Assembly: GCF_026343955.1 (NCBI RefSeq)
Contig: NZ_JAPKNI010000004.1
Location: forward strand, 537,009-601,008
Length of the DNA: 64,000 bases
Source of the DNA: Kaistia defluvii
Lineage (GTDB): Bacteria > Pseudomonadota > Alphaproteobacteria > Rhizobiales > Kaistiaceae
Direction of reading: 5' to 3'
Part shown: piece by piece, positions 1 through 8,882 of the stretch
Position numbering within the stretch: the first letter of the stretch is position 1
How the letters are laid out: the number at the start of each line of letters is the position of its first letter
Program-made: the position numbers and the translations under genes
The notes under the pieces: model-generated
The model's database searches: none
The model's input: only the letters and a program-made list of their open reading frames with translations
What the model was told of the DNA's origin: nothing

Positions 1-350
1 CCGCCCTCGCCATTATTGTCGGCGCGCAACAGAATGACGACATATTTCAGCGTGACGATGATCGTCAGCGTCCAGATGATCAAGGAGATGACGCTGATCA
101 CGTCTTCCCGAACGAGTTCGCCATGGGCGCGGTTGGCGGCATGCAGGGCTTCTCGCAGCGCATAGATGACGCTGGTGCCGATATCGCCATAAACGACACC
201 CACCGAGCCAAGCGCCAGCGTGAAGAAGCCCGCATGAGCCACAGGGCTGCCGACGCCACCATTGTCGTCGGAAGCGGCTCCGGTCGGCACATCGCTGGCC
301 GAAACCGAAGGTTGGGTTCCGGTGTCGGTCCCCTGCGCATTCAGAGCCAT
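1..350 (-). CDS. kup: Kup-type potassium uptake protein, N-terminal part
   Basis: The reverse strand translates, without a stop up to the window edge, into about 116 residues with the N-terminal signature of Kup/HAK/KT potassium symporters: [10 protein letters not shown] followed by YALREAL, then [16 protein letters not shown] and [11 protein letters not shown]. Kup is an inner-membrane K+/H+ symporter, and this part covers the cytosolic N-tail and the first two membrane helices. The ATG at 348-350 opens with [11 protein letters not shown] and a polar tail of about 35 residues, usual for rhizobial Kup proteins. The gene runs off the left edge, so its 3' part is not visible. The GDIGTS motif is followed by VIYA where many family members have PLYA; this may be lineage variation. 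Confidence 0.9.
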   Translation of the reverse strand, partial: MALNAQGTDTGTQPSVSASDVPTGAASDDNGGVGSPVAHAGFFTLALGSVGVVYGDIGTSVIYALREALHAANRAHGELVREDVISVISLIIWTLTIIVTLKYVVILLRADNNGEG

Positions 351-441
351 GAACTGGTCATCTCGTTCACCGCACGTACCGGCGGCCGCGCGTGCTTATA
401 GCAGAACACGTGCGGTGCACAACGCGCGGCGGTTGCCGCCC

Positions 442-867
442 CTACTGCGCGGGCACATCCCGCGGCTTCGGCACAGGGGCCTTGGGTTTCGAATTCCGGG
501 TCTGGACCGGCGCTGATGCAACGGCTGGAGCCGCCACTGGTTGCGCGAAACAGCTGATCGAGCCGATCTGGTTCGCGCCATACTGAACATACGGCGAATT
601 CGGCGTCTGCGCGTGCTCGGCCGAAATCGGCATGTAGAGATAGCAGATCGACCCATCGACAGGATCTCGCCAGCGCTGGATCACCGTGTCCATCAGCGGG
701 CCGCGATAGAAGGCCTCCAGTTTCATCAGCGGCAGGCTGTCCCAACGCGGCCCCTGCTGCTGTTGCGCCGCCGGCGGCTGGGCCTGCTGCGCCGCGGCGC
801 TTCCGGTCAGAAACCATGCCGCCAGCAGCCCCGCACACGCCCCGCCGGACAGATTCCTCAGTCGCAT
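442..867 (-). CDS. small secreted hypothetical protein
   Basis: A 141-residue protein starting at ATG 867, behind a good ribosome site (GGAGGAG about 8 bases upstream). Residues 1-26 form a signal peptide (basic start, hydrophobic core, cleavage near GSAAAQQ). A Gln/Pro/Ala-rich linker follows, then a conserved-looking core containing RWRDPVDGSICYLYMP and GANQIGSISCF, and a Pro/Lys-rich tail. Two cysteines in the core could pair in the periplasm. I do not recognise the family and infer only a periplasmic or envelope location. It lies between kup and the autotransporter on the same strand, but the gaps on both sides suggest separate transcription. Confidence 0.75.
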   Translation of the reverse strand: MRLRNLSGGACAGLLAAWFLTGSAAAQQAQPPAAQQQQGPRWDSLPLMKLEAFYRGPLMDTVIQRWRDPVDGSICYLYMPISAEHAQTPNSPYVQYGANQIGSISCFAQPVAAPAVASAPVQTRNSKPKAPVPKPRDVPAQ

Positions 868-1027
868 CGAATCACTCCTCCAAGATGGGTCGCAAGGGGC
901 TCGTCGCCCAGGGGCCAGGGGGCCGATCGCTTCAGGCCAGGGGGCCTTCGCCTGGCCGGGATTGTACCGTGTCTTCTCCACGCGCGCCCGCCACGATTCG
1001 CGCCGCTGGGTCTCGCTGGAAAGACTC

Positions 1028-1064
1028 GAGCCTGCCAGCGCTCCCGAGAGGCGCTGACAGGCTC
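1028..1064 (-). terminator. probable terminator of the autotransporter gene
   Basis: GAGCCTGCCAGCGC and GGCGCTGACAGGCTC form a near-perfect stem of about 15 pairs around a short loop. It lies 60 bases past the autotransporter stop codon. On the minus strand the stem is followed by a short TCTTTCC tract, and on the plus strand by a T-rich CGTTTCTTTTAT, so it may work in both directions. Confidence 0.6.
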
Positions 1065-1124
1065 CGTTTCTTTTATCCGATCGCCGTCTCACGAGACGAC
1101 CCGGATCCGGTTAGCCGGGAAGGG

Positions 1125-2927
1125 CTAGAACTCGAAGGCTAGGCCCAGCCTGGCAACATGGGCATCGCCGCCGCCATTGCTGTAGCCGGCATGAACCATG
1201 ACCGGCGTCGAGAAATCGAGGCGGTGCGCCAGACTGACGCCGAAGCCGACCTCGCTCTTGAACATGCCGACGCTGCCATTGACGGTGGTCTTGCCGGGCG
1301 CCGAAGGCATCAGCGGACTGCTGAGCGCCACCGCGGCGGCAATGCCGCGCCGGGCCTCGTTCTGGACCGAGCCGATCTGGTTCGACAGATCGCCATAAGC
1401 CTGGTTCAACTGGCTGACATTGACCGCATCGGTCGGCGCGATGCCGGCCGCGACATTGGTGATGCGACGCTCGGCTCCGACATCGCCCACCGAGACGGTG
1501 TTGTTCTGGCTGGCGACAGAGCCCTGGCCGATCGCCACGGAGTTCTGGCCCGTGACCGTGGCGCCGGCACCGACCGCCACCGAACCGGCCGTGCTGACAT
1601 TCGATCCATAGCCCATCGCGACCGCGCCGCTGGCGCCAGCCCCGACCGTCGCGCCCGAGCCATAGGCCACGGCGTTGCTCGCGCCCGCCCCGACGGTTGC
1701 CTGATATCCGAACGCATTGGAATAGTTGGCGCTGGCGCCGACGCTCGCCCCGAAACCGAAGGCATTCGAGTATTGCGTGTTGCCGGCGACACTCGCCGAA
1801 GCGCCATAGGCGTTGGAGTAGGACGAATTGTCGCCGACCGAGGCCGAGGATCCAACGGCCGAGGCGTCGCTGGAGCCCTCGCCGACCGAGGCGTTGTGGC
1901 CGGAAGCAAGGGCGCGCTCGGATTCATTGCCGACGCTCGCCAGCGTGCCAACCGCCGTCGAATCCGTCGCATCGTCACCGACGCTGGCGCTGCGGCCGAT
2001 GGCGTTGGCGCTCTCGGAGCCGTTGCCGACGGAGGCCTGAACGCCTACCGCGCTGGATGCGCCGGAGCCGTCGCCAACCGTCGCGCCGGCTCCCACAGCC
2101 TGGGCCGCGCCTGAGTTTTCGCCGACCGATGCGCCTGCGCCGACGGCCGACGCATCGCTGGAATCCTCGCCGACCGAGGCATTGTGGCCAGAGGCCAAAG
2201 CGCGCTCCGAACCGGCGCCGACGCTGGCAAGCGTGCCGATCGCGGTGGAATCCGTCGCATTGTCGCCCACGCTGGCGCTGCGCCCGATCGCATTGGCCGA
2301 CTGCGCCCCGTCGCCGACCGTGGCGCCCACGCCGATGGCGCTCGCGGCCGCGGATCCGTCCCCAACTGATGCGCCGGCACCGATCGCGGAGGCGCTGTTG
2401 GACAGATTGCCCACCGTCGCGCCATAGCCCACCGCCGTCGCGGAGGAGGAGTTGTCGCCGACCGCTGCGTTGCGTCCCGACGCCAGCGCGCCAACCGAAC
2501 TATCGCCGACGCTCGAACCCGTACCGACGACGGTCGAATCGTTGGAGTTGTCGCCGATGGTCGAAGAACGACCGAAGACATTGGCGCTATTGGAGTTCGT
2601 CCCGATCGACGACTGGGTGCCGACAACCGTCGATGCCGAGGAATCCGCACCGATCGTGCTGCCAAAGCCGAGGACGTTCGAGAAATTCGCGCCGGCGGCG
2701 ATCGTGGTCTGGCCGCCTATGGCGATCGAATAACTCGTGTTGTTGGTGGCGGCGGGATCCCCGACCCCGGAAATGGCGATGCTGCTCGAATTGCCCGCAT
2801 TGCCGTCATTGCCCGTCCCGGCCTGGAACGCCTGTGCCGCCGAGAACGGCAGCGAACAACCCGCCAGAATCAGTGTCGTCGACAGCAGGCGCGCCCGGAC
2901 GGCCGCCCCCTTGCCCGTTTTCTTCAT
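1125..2927 (-). CDS. YadA-like trimeric autotransporter adhesin
   Basis: A 600-residue surface protein starting at ATG 2927. Residues 1 to about 35 form a long signal peptide with an extended basic start ([15 protein letters not shown]). Residues of about 50-480 are dozens of 14-16 residue Ylhead-type repeats with the pattern S-A-x-A-x-G-x-x-A-x-V-G, which build a trimeric left-handed beta roll. A short neck and coiled coil follow ([18 protein letters not shown]), then a C-terminal anchor of about 70 residues ending in GLAFEF, the terminal aromatic expected for outer-membrane insertion. Expected role: adhesion to surfaces, host tissue or other cells. The repeats also contain a higher-order duplication with a period of about 288 bp. 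It is transcribed alone, with a hairpin behind it. Confidence 0.9.
   Translation of the reverse strand: MKKTGKGAAVRARLLSTTLILAGCSLPFSAAQAFQAGTGNDGNAGNSSSIAISGVGDPAATNNTSYSIAIGGQTTIAAGANFSNVLGFGSTIGADSSASTVVGTQSSIGTNSNSANVFGRSSTIGDNSNDSTVVGTGSSVGDSSVGALASGRNAAVGDNSSSATAVGYGATVGNLSNSASAIGAGASVGDGSAAASAIGVGATVGDGAQSANAIGRSASVGDNATDSTAIGTLASVGAGSERALASGHNASVGEDSSDASAVGAGASVGENSGAAQAVGAGATVGDGSGASSAVGVQASVGNGSESANAIGRSASVGDDATDSTAVGTLASVGNESERALASGHNASVGEGSSDASAVGSSASVGDNSSYSNAYGASASVAGNTQYSNAFGFGASVGASANYSNAFGYQATVGAGASNAVAYGSGATVGAGASGAVAMGYGSNVSTAGSVAVGAGATVTGQNSVAIGQGSVASQNNTVSVGDVGAERRITNVAAGIAPTDAVNVSQLNQAYGDLSNQIGSVQNEARRGIAAAVALSSPLMPSAPGKTTVNGSVGMFKSEVGFGVSLAHRLDFSTPVMVHAGYSNGGGDAHVARLGLAFEF
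1825..2400 (-). repeat. tandem 96-residue duplication inside the adhesin head
   Basis: The segment encoding [12 protein letters not shown], then [14 protein letters not shown], then SSDASAVG occurs twice, offset by 288 bp (for example TTGTGGC at 1894 and at 2182). Divergence is modest. A third, weaker copy ([12 protein letters not shown]) lies near 2465. This is expansion of the adhesin head by recombination between repeats. Confidence 0.7.
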
Positions 2928-3074
2928 GTTGCTCCCCTGAACATGCGATGACGCAAAGTCACTCGCGGCAGGATTGCAAACGCGCCCCGCACATGACAAG
3001 ACGGATATTAAGAATTCCGCAACAATTTCGTGGCTTGACGCTCATTTGACACAGGAAATAGGGATCCTCGCCGG

Positions 3075-6000
3075 TTAGCCGTCGCCCATCGCCATCAACG
3101 AGGCATTGCCGCCCGCCGCCGCCGTATTGACCGAGATGACCTGCTCCTCGGCGAAACGAAGGAGGTAGTTCGGGCCCCCGGCCTTCGGGCCGGTGCCGGA
3201 GAGGCCGGAGCCGCCGAAGGGCTGCGTGCCGACCACGGCGCCAATGACATTGCGGTTCACATAGACATTGCCGACCGCGAGCTTCGCGACGATCGCCTCG
3301 ACCGTCTCGTCGATGCGGCTGTGGATGCCGAGCGTCAGGCCATAGCCGGTCGCGGCGACCTGTTCGATCACCCTGTCCAGATCGCCCGCCCTCCAGCGCA
3401 CGACATGCAGGATCGGCCCGAACACCTCGCGGTCGAGCGTACGGGCCTCGCGGAGCTCGATGATCACGGGCGCGACATAGCTGCCGGCGTTCGGCGCCCT
3501 GCCCTCGAAGCGCACGGTCTCGCTCTTCCGCATCAAGGCGATGTGGCGGTCGAGATTGGCCTTGGCCTCGGAATCGATCACGGGCCCGAGGTCGGTCGCG
3601 GGCTGGCGCGGATCGCCGACGGTGAGTTCCGCCGCTGCGCCCTCGATCATCTCCAGCATCCGGTCGGCGACATCCTCCTGCAGATAGAGGATGCGCAGCG
3701 CCGAGCAGCGCTGGCCGGCCGAGCGGAAGGCCGAGGCGACGACATCGTCCGTCACCTGCTCCGGCAGCGCCGTCGCATCGACGATCATGGCGTTCAGGCC
3801 CCCCGTTTCGGCGATCAGCGGGACGATCGGCCCGTCCTTCGCGGCCAGCGCGCGGTTGATTGACCACGCCGTCTCGGTCGAGCCGGTGAAAGCGACACCC
3901 GCGGTTAACGGATGGCTAACAAGAGCGGCGCCGATCTTGCCGTCGCCGGTCGCCAATTGGCATGCGCCAACCGGCACGCCGGCCTGGTGCAGCAGCCGTA
4001 CCGCCTCGAAGGCGATGATCGGCGTTTGCTCGGCTGGCTTCGCCACGACCGTGTTGCCCGCGGCCAGCGCCGCCGTCACCTGGCCGAGGAAGATCGCCAG
4101 AGGGAAGTTCCAGGGCGAGATCGCGACAAAGACGCCCCGGCCACGATATTGAAGCTCGTTGCGCTCGCCGGTCGGGCCCGGCATCCGGATCGGCGCGGCA
4201 AAGTGACGGCGCGCCTCGGCGGCGTAGTAACGGCAGAAATCCGTCGCCTCGCGCACCTCCGAAAGCCCATCGGCCAGCGTCTTGCCCGCCTCGTGGGCGA
4301 GCAGGCTCATCAGCCGCTCACGGTTCTGTTCCAGCAAATCCGCCATTTTGTCGAGCATTTGGGCGCGATCCTCGGCCGGCGTCGCCGACCAGCCGCGAAA
4401 CGCCGCCTGCCCCGCTTTCATGACATTGTCGACGGCATCGACGGAGAGGGAGGCAACCGAACCGACCACCGTCCGGCCGTCGATCGGGCTCAGGACCGGC
4501 GTCGGCTTCGCGTCGTCGATGGCAACGGCGACGATCGGCTTGGCCACCAGCGCCGTGCCGTCATGCGCCTTCATGCCGTCGAGCAGCGCGCCGAGCACGG
4601 CTTCGGAACCGAATTCGAGGCCGGCCGAGTTCTTGCGGACCTCTCCATAGAGATCGGCCGGCAGCGGCAGGTGACGATGACGGGCCCGGGCGCCGCCCTC
4701 CAGCGTCGTGTCGGGTCGGACCAGCAGGCTGGCGATCGGAACCGAACGGTCGCCGACCACGGCGACAAACGACGAGTTCGCGCCATTTTCGAGCAATCGG
4801 CGGACCAGATAGGCGAGGAGATCGCGATGGCCGCCGACCGGCGCATAGATGCGGGTCGAGACCGTTGGCACGCTGTCATGCACCGCCTTGTGCAGCGCCT
4901 CGCCCATGCCATGCAGGCGCTGCAGCTCGAAGCCGGTCGCTTCGCCGGCCATTTCCAGGATGGTGGCAACGGTCAGCGCATTGTGGGTGGCGAATTGCGG
5001 AAAGATGCGCGGCCGCAGGTCGAGCAGCTTCCGCGCGCAGAAGAGATAGTTCTGGTCGGTCGCTGCCTTGCGGGTGAATACCGGATAGCCGTCGAGGCCG
5101 CGCTCCTGCGCCCGCTTCACCTCGGTGTCCCAATAGGCGCCCTTGACCAGGCGGACCATCATCCTGCGATCCAGCCTCGAGGCGAGTTCGCCAACCCAGT
5201 CAATCACCGCCCCGGCGCGCTTCTGATAGGCCTGGATGGCGAGGCCGAAGCCGTCCCAGCCGGCAAGCGACGGATCGGCGAACGCCGCCGCGATCACGTC
5301 GAGCGACAGTTCCAGCCGGTCGGCCTCTTCGGCATCGACGGTGAAGTTCAGGTCATAGCTCTTGGCCTGCGCCGCCAGTTTGATCAGTTGCGGCACCAGC
5401 TCGGCCATCACCCGCGCGTGGTTGACCGCCTCGAAGCGGGGATGCAGTGCCGAGAGCTTGACCGAGATACCCGGCCGGTCCGGCAGCGCCTTCTTGCCGG
5501 CGGCCTTGCCGATGGCGTCGATCGCCATGGCGTAGCTGTCGAAGTAGCGCTGCGCGTCCTCTGCGGTGCGGGCGCCCTCGCCCAGCATGTCGTAGGAGTA
5601 GCGAAAGCCCTGCTTTTCCAGCGTCCTGGCGCGCTTCAGACCGTCCTGGATGGTCTGGCCCAGTACGAAATGGTAGCCGAGGAAGCGCATCGCCTGGCGC
5701 GTCGCCGTGCGAACGGTCGGGGTACCGACGCGCTTCACCAGGCCGGCGATGATGCCGTCGGCGCTGTCGGTCGGCGTCACGATGCGCGCCGAGAGCCCCA
5801 GCGCCCAGGTCGAGGCCGAGACGAACCAGCCTTCCGCCCGGCCGCTATGCTCGCTCCAATCGGCGCCACCGAGCTTGTCCTCGATCAGCCGGTCCTGCGT
5901 CGCCGAATCCGGCACGCGCAGCAGCGCCTCGGCCAGCACCATCAGCGCCAGCCCTTCGCGCGTCGAAAGCCCGAACTCCCGCAAGAAGTCCTCGATGCCG

Positions 6001-6170
6001 CCGACCGCGCCGGACTGGCCGCGGATCGCCTCGATGAAGGCTGTGGCGCGGCGATCCGTGCGCGCTTCGGCGCTCGCATCCAGCATCGCGCCGCGGATCG
6101 CCTGGCGCATCAGCGTGGCATCGTCGCCGGCGTAGGGAGCACGAAAGGGTTCGATGGCGGCGGTCGGCAT
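3075..6170 (-). CDS. putA: bifunctional proline dehydrogenase / delta-1-pyrroline-5-carboxylate dehydrogenase PutA
   Basis: A 1031-residue enzyme that oxidises proline to glutamate in two steps, on FAD and then NAD. The N-terminal half is the proline dehydrogenase barrel (RLVKGAYWDTEVKRAQ). The C-terminal half is an aldehyde dehydrogenase with LIAETGG and the catalytic cysteine in SAGQRCSALR (Cys822). The start at ATG 6170 gives MPTAAIEPFRAP; longer readings upstream lack PutA-like sequence. The ribbon-helix-helix DNA-binding domain of enterobacterial PutA is absent, so autoregulation is not expected. The Lrp-type gene at 7181 is the likely activator, as in other alphaproteobacteria. No terminator was seen in the 147 bases before the autotransporter. 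Confidence 0.95.
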   Translation of the reverse strand: MPTAAIEPFRAPYAGDDATLMRQAIRGAMLDASAEARTDRRATAFIEAIRGQSGAVGGIEDFLREFGLSTREGLALMVLAEALLRVPDSATQDRLIEDKLGGADWSEHSGRAEGWFVSASTWALGLSARIVTPTDSADGIIAGLVKRVGTPTVRTATRQAMRFLGYHFVLGQTIQDGLKRARTLEKQGFRYSYDMLGEGARTAEDAQRYFDSYAMAIDAIGKAAGKKALPDRPGISVKLSALHPRFEAVNHARVMAELVPQLIKLAAQAKSYDLNFTVDAEEADRLELSLDVIAAAFADPSLAGWDGFGLAIQAYQKRAGAVIDWVGELASRLDRRMMVRLVKGAYWDTEVKRAQERGLDGYPVFTRKAATDQNYLFCARKLLDLRPRIFPQFATHNALTVATILEMAGEATGFELQRLHGMGEALHKAVHDSVPTVSTRIYAPVGGHRDLLAYLVRRLLENGANSSFVAVVGDRSVPIASLLVRPDTTLEGGARARHRHLPLPADLYGEVRKNSAGLEFGSEAVLGALLDGMKAHDGTALVAKPIVAVAIDDAKPTPVLSPIDGRTVVGSVASLSVDAVDNVMKAGQAAFRGWSATPAEDRAQMLDKMADLLEQNRERLMSLLAHEAGKTLADGLSEVREATDFCRYYAAEARRHFAAPIRMPGPTGERNELQYRGRGVFVAISPWNFPLAIFLGQVTAALAAGNTVVAKPAEQTPIIAFEAVRLLHQAGVPVGACQLATGDGKIGAALVSHPLTAGVAFTGSTETAWSINRALAAKDGPIVPLIAETGGLNAMIVDATALPEQVTDDVVASAFRSAGQRCSALRILYLQEDVADRMLEMIEGAAAELTVGDPRQPATDLGPVIDSEAKANLDRHIALMRKSETVRFEGRAPNAGSYVAPVIIELREARTLDREVFGPILHVVRWRAGDLDRVIEQVAATGYGLTLGIHSRIDETVEAIVAKLAVGNVYVNRNVIGAVVGTQPFGGSGLSGTGPKAGGPNYLLRFAEEQVISVNTAAAGGNASLMAMGDG

Positions 6171-6332
6171 GCGGGCACTCCGGATTGCGAAGTCCGCAGC
6201 ATATCGCCTATTCCGTCGAGGCTTTGGGGTTTGATGCCAGTTCAATCCGTGAGATTCACGGTCGATTGGCATTTTTCCGCGAATGTCTCTACCGTCCACG
6301 GATCTACCTTCGAAGCCGGAGAGCGACATACC

Positions 6333-7160
6333 GTGGACTTCAGCGACGATGATCTCCGCCAGTTCGACGAGAACGGCGCGCCGCCCCTGCCCGCCGCCAG
6401 TGAGAACTTCACAGTGGAGACCAACGGCGCCCGCATCTGGGCCGCCAGCTTCGGGACCGGACCGGCGGTCGTCCTGCTGCATGGCGGTCTCGGCAATGCC
6501 GGCAATTGGGGCCATCAGGTACCGGTGCTCGTGGCGGCAGGCTTCCGCGCGATCGTCATGGACAGCCGGGGCCATGGCCGCAGCAGCCGGGACGCACAAC
6601 CCTTCTCCTATGGGTTGATGTCATCCGACGTGCTGGCCGTGCTGGATCATCTGCAGATCGCCACCGCCGCGATCATCGGCTGGAGCGACGGCGCCTGCAC
6701 CGGTCTGGTGCTGGCCCGCCGCCATCCCGAACGCGTCACAGGCGTGTTCTTCTTCGCCTGCAACATGGACCCGAGCGGCGCCAAGCCCTTCGTGCCGAGC
6801 TCCGTCATCGACCACTGCTTCGCGCGCCATGTGAAGGATTATGCGGCTCTCTCCCCGACGCCGGACGATTTTGGTTCGTTTTCCGCGGCCGTGTCGTTGA
6901 TGCAGCAGACGCAGCCGGACTATTCGGTGGCCGACCTGGCCGGGATCACGGTGCCGGTGGCGATCGTCCAGAGCAAGAGCGACGAGTTCATCCATGCCGA
7001 GCACGCTCGCTATCTGGTCCGAAGCATTCCCGGCGCGACGCTGACGCTGCTCGACGGCGTCAGCCATTTCGCACCACTGCAGCGGCCGCGCCTGTTCAAC
7101 GAGGCGATGCTCGCCTTCCTCGCCAGCCTCGACCTGCGCCGCCACCATTCTCCCACCTGA
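6333..7160 (+). CDS. alpha/beta hydrolase
   Basis: A 275-residue cytosolic hydrolase. It shows the oxyanion-hole HGG motif (VVLLHGGLGNAGNW), the nucleophile elbow GWSDG with Ser118, an acid in QSKSDEFI and the catalytic histidine in GVSHFAPL. The substrate cannot be named; esterase, lactonase or C-C hydrolase activities all use this fold. The GTG at 6333 is chosen because GGAGAG lies about 9 bases upstream and the protein then begins shortly before the hydrolase fold. The gene is divergent from putA and lies 20 bases before the Lrp-type regulator on the same strand, so it probably shares a transcript with the regulator. Confidence 0.85.
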   Translation: MDFSDDDLRQFDENGAPPLPAASENFTVETNGARIWAASFGTGPAVVLLHGGLGNAGNWGHQVPVLVAAGFRAIVMDSRGHGRSSRDAQPFSYGLMSSDVLAVLDHLQIATAAIIGWSDGACTGLVLARRHPERVTGVFFFACNMDPSGAKPFVPSSVIDHCFARHVKDYAALSPTPDDFGSFSAAVSLMQQTQPDYSVADLAGITVPVAIVQSKSDEFIHAEHARYLVRSIPGATLTLLDGVSHFAPLQRPRLFNEAMLAFLASLDLRRHHSPT

Positions 7161-7180
7161 TCCAGAGAAGTCGAACCGAC

Positions 7181-7633
7181 ATGGACCGCACCGACCGCGC
7201 CATCCTGAAGGCGCTCCAGGCCGATGGCCGCATCACGACGCTGGATCTGGCGGCGAGGGTCAACCTGTCGCCGACCGCGACGGCCGACCGGGTCAGGCGC
7301 CTGACGCGAGAGGGCTATATCGAGGGCTATCACGCCCGGCTTTCGGCGGAAAAGCTCGATCTCGGGTTGCTGGTCTTCGTCGAGGTCAAGCTCGACAGGA
7401 CGACACCGGATGTATTCGAGCATTTCGCGATCGCCGTGCGCCGCGCCTCCGAGGTGATGGAGTGCCACATGGTGGCCGGCGGGTTCGATTATCTGATCAA
7501 GGCCCGCGTCAGCGACATGAACGCCTATCGCGCCTTCCTGTCGGACAGCCTGCTGTCGCTGCCCGGCGTGCGCGAAACCCACACCTACGCCGTGATGGAA
7601 GAGGTCAAGAACACGGATCTGCTGCCGCTATAG
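7181..7633 (+). CDS. Lrp/AsnC-family regulator, probable PutR
   Basis: A 150-residue regulator with the standard layout: an N-terminal winged helix-turn-helix (residues 1 to about 60, beginning MDRTDRAILKALQADGRI) and a C-terminal RAM ligand-binding domain (ECHMVAGGFDYLIKARV). Length and order fit Lrp/AsnC proteins that bind an amino acid as octamers. In alphaproteobacteria the regulator PutR, of this family, normally sits next to putA and activates it in response to proline. Here it is on the opposite strand from putA with a hydrolase gene in between. Proline as ligand is inferred from context. Confidence 0.9.
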   Translation: MDRTDRAILKALQADGRITTLDLAARVNLSPTATADRVRRLTREGYIEGYHARLSAEKLDLGLLVFVEVKLDRTTPDVFEHFAIAVRRASEVMECHMVAGGFDYLIKARVSDMNAYRAFLSDSLLSLPGVRETHTYAVMEEVKNTDLLPL

Positions 7634-7671
7634 GGCGCTGGGGGCCACGGTATCAACAGACGAGCCTCCGG

Positions 7672-7780
7672 CGTCATTCCTCCTCTACCCCGCGAACCGG
7701 GATCCACGCGGCCGAGGTTTCCGGCGTTTCCGATCCTGCCATCCCGGCTGAATGGATCCCGGGTCAAGCCCGGGATGACA
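7672..7780. repeat. RIME-like intergenic mosaic element, copy 1
   Basis: A 109-bp element bounded by CGTCATTCC and its near-inverse GGGATGACA, with an inner hairpin ATCCCGGGTCAAGCCCGGGAT. Three related elements lie at 37708, 48758 and 56815. The structure (about 100-120 bp, two palindromes, CGTCAT...ATGACG ends) resembles the mosaic elements described in Rhizobium. Confidence 0.65.
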
Positions 7781-7828
7781 GCGAGCTGGGGGACCGGCCC
7801 GCGCCCAACGCATCGTCCCCCCCCAAAC

Positions 7829-7862
7829 AAAAAACCCTCCCCCGCGCGCGGCGGGAGAGGGT
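7829..7862 (-). terminator. rho-independent terminator of the sugar ABC operon
   Basis: On the minus strand, 22 bases after the substrate-binding-protein stop codon, ACCCTCTCCCGCC and a G-rich GGGGGAGGGT pair into a stem followed directly by six Ts. This is a canonical intrinsic terminator and closes the operon that starts with the LacI gene. Confidence 0.88.
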
Positions 7863-7883
7863 CAGGACGTTCAGACGGGCCGA

Positions 7884-8828
7884 TTAGAACGGCGAGTCGG
7901 GGTAGTAGAAGTCCTTGGCGTTGTCCTTCGTCACCAGCGTGGCGTCGAGGATGTAGCTGCCACGGACCGGCAGGTGGTCGTAGAGACCGGCAGCCGTCAG
8001 ATCCATCGCGACGGCGACCATCGCCGGCGGATACAGGATGTCGACCGGGATCATCTTGTCGCCGTCCATGACCTTCTTGATCATGTCCTTCATGCCAGCG
8101 CCGGCGACGACGAACTGGATGTCCTCGCGGTTGGCCTGCTTGATGGCCTCGAGCACGCCGACGGCCATGTCGTCGTCCTGGGTCCAGACCGCGTCGATCT
8201 GCGGATACTTGGACAGGTAGTCCTGCATTACCTTGAACGCGTCATCGCGGCTCCAATTGCCGAACTGGCGATCGAGAACCTTAATGTCGCTGCCGGCGAT
8301 GCCCTCGTCGAAGCCCTTGTTGCGCTCTTCGTCGATGACGATCGGCAGGCCGCGGATGACGACGACGTTACCCTTGCCGTTCAGCTTTTCCTTGATGTAC
8401 TCGCCGGCGACGCGGCCGAGAGCCGGATTGTTGCCGGCGACGTAGAGGTCGGCCACGGCGTTGTCGGTGAGCGCGCGGTCGACGACGGTGATGAAGACGC
8501 CCTTTTCCTTGACCTGACGGATCGGGTCGGTCAGCTCATCGGAATTGTGCGGCAGCGTGACCAGGGCGTCGATGCCCTGGGTGGTCAGGTCTTCCAGGGC
8601 ATTCGCCTGCGACGCGCCATCCGGCGACGTCTTGACGATGACCTTGAGGCCGGGATAGCGGGCCTCGAGGCGCTTGGCCTGTTCCTGGGCGTGGTAGACG
8701 ACGCCGCCCGTCCAGCCATGGTCAGCCGCCGGAATGGAAACGGCGATCGTCTTGGTTTCCTGCGCCTGTGCGACGCCGGCGACGAGCATCAGGCCCGCCG
8801 CGACCGATCCAAGTAGAAACTTCCGCAT
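7884..8828 (-). CDS. periplasmic sugar-binding protein of a CUT2-type ABC importer
   Basis: A 314-residue type I periplasmic binding protein. Residues 1-22 are a signal peptide cleaved after GVAQA. The mature protein has the ribose/galactose-binding layout: IAVSIPAADHGWTGGV, a central GIDALVTLPHNSD segment, VDRALTDNAVADLYVAGNN, and the C-lobe AVWTQDDDMAVGVLEAI. It captures a sugar or polyol and hands it to the permease encoded by the preceding gene. It is the last gene of the operon, 54 bases after the permease, and a strong terminator follows. The substrate is not readable from sequence. Confidence 0.9.
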   Translation of the reverse strand: MRKFLLGSVAAGLMLVAGVAQAQETKTIAVSIPAADHGWTGGVVYHAQEQAKRLEARYPGLKVIVKTSPDGASQANALEDLTTQGIDALVTLPHNSDELTDPIRQVKEKGVFITVVDRALTDNAVADLYVAGNNPALGRVAGEYIKEKLNGKGNVVVIRGLPIVIDEERNKGFDEGIAGSDIKVLDRQFGNWSRDDAFKVMQDYLSKYPQIDAVWTQDDDMAVGVLEAIKQANREDIQFVVAGAGMKDMIKKVMDGDKMIPVDILYPPAMVAVAMDLTAAGLYDHLPVRGSYILDATLVTKDNAKDFYYPDSPF

Positions 8829-8882
8829 TTCTCTCTCCCAAATTAGCCCAATGCAATGCGGAGTTGATCTCCGCTCTTCCCC

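Noticed and set aside
1697..3049. 450-codon plus-strand frame rich in Arg, Pro and Trp
   Set aside because: Antisense of the autotransporter repeats; the repetitive composition is a by-product of the adhesin repeats.
3912..6332. Very long plus-strand open frame antisense to putA
   Set aside because: It is the high-GC shadow of putA; composition is Arg/Asp/His-rich without domain signatures, and only its last 275 codons are the real hydrolase.
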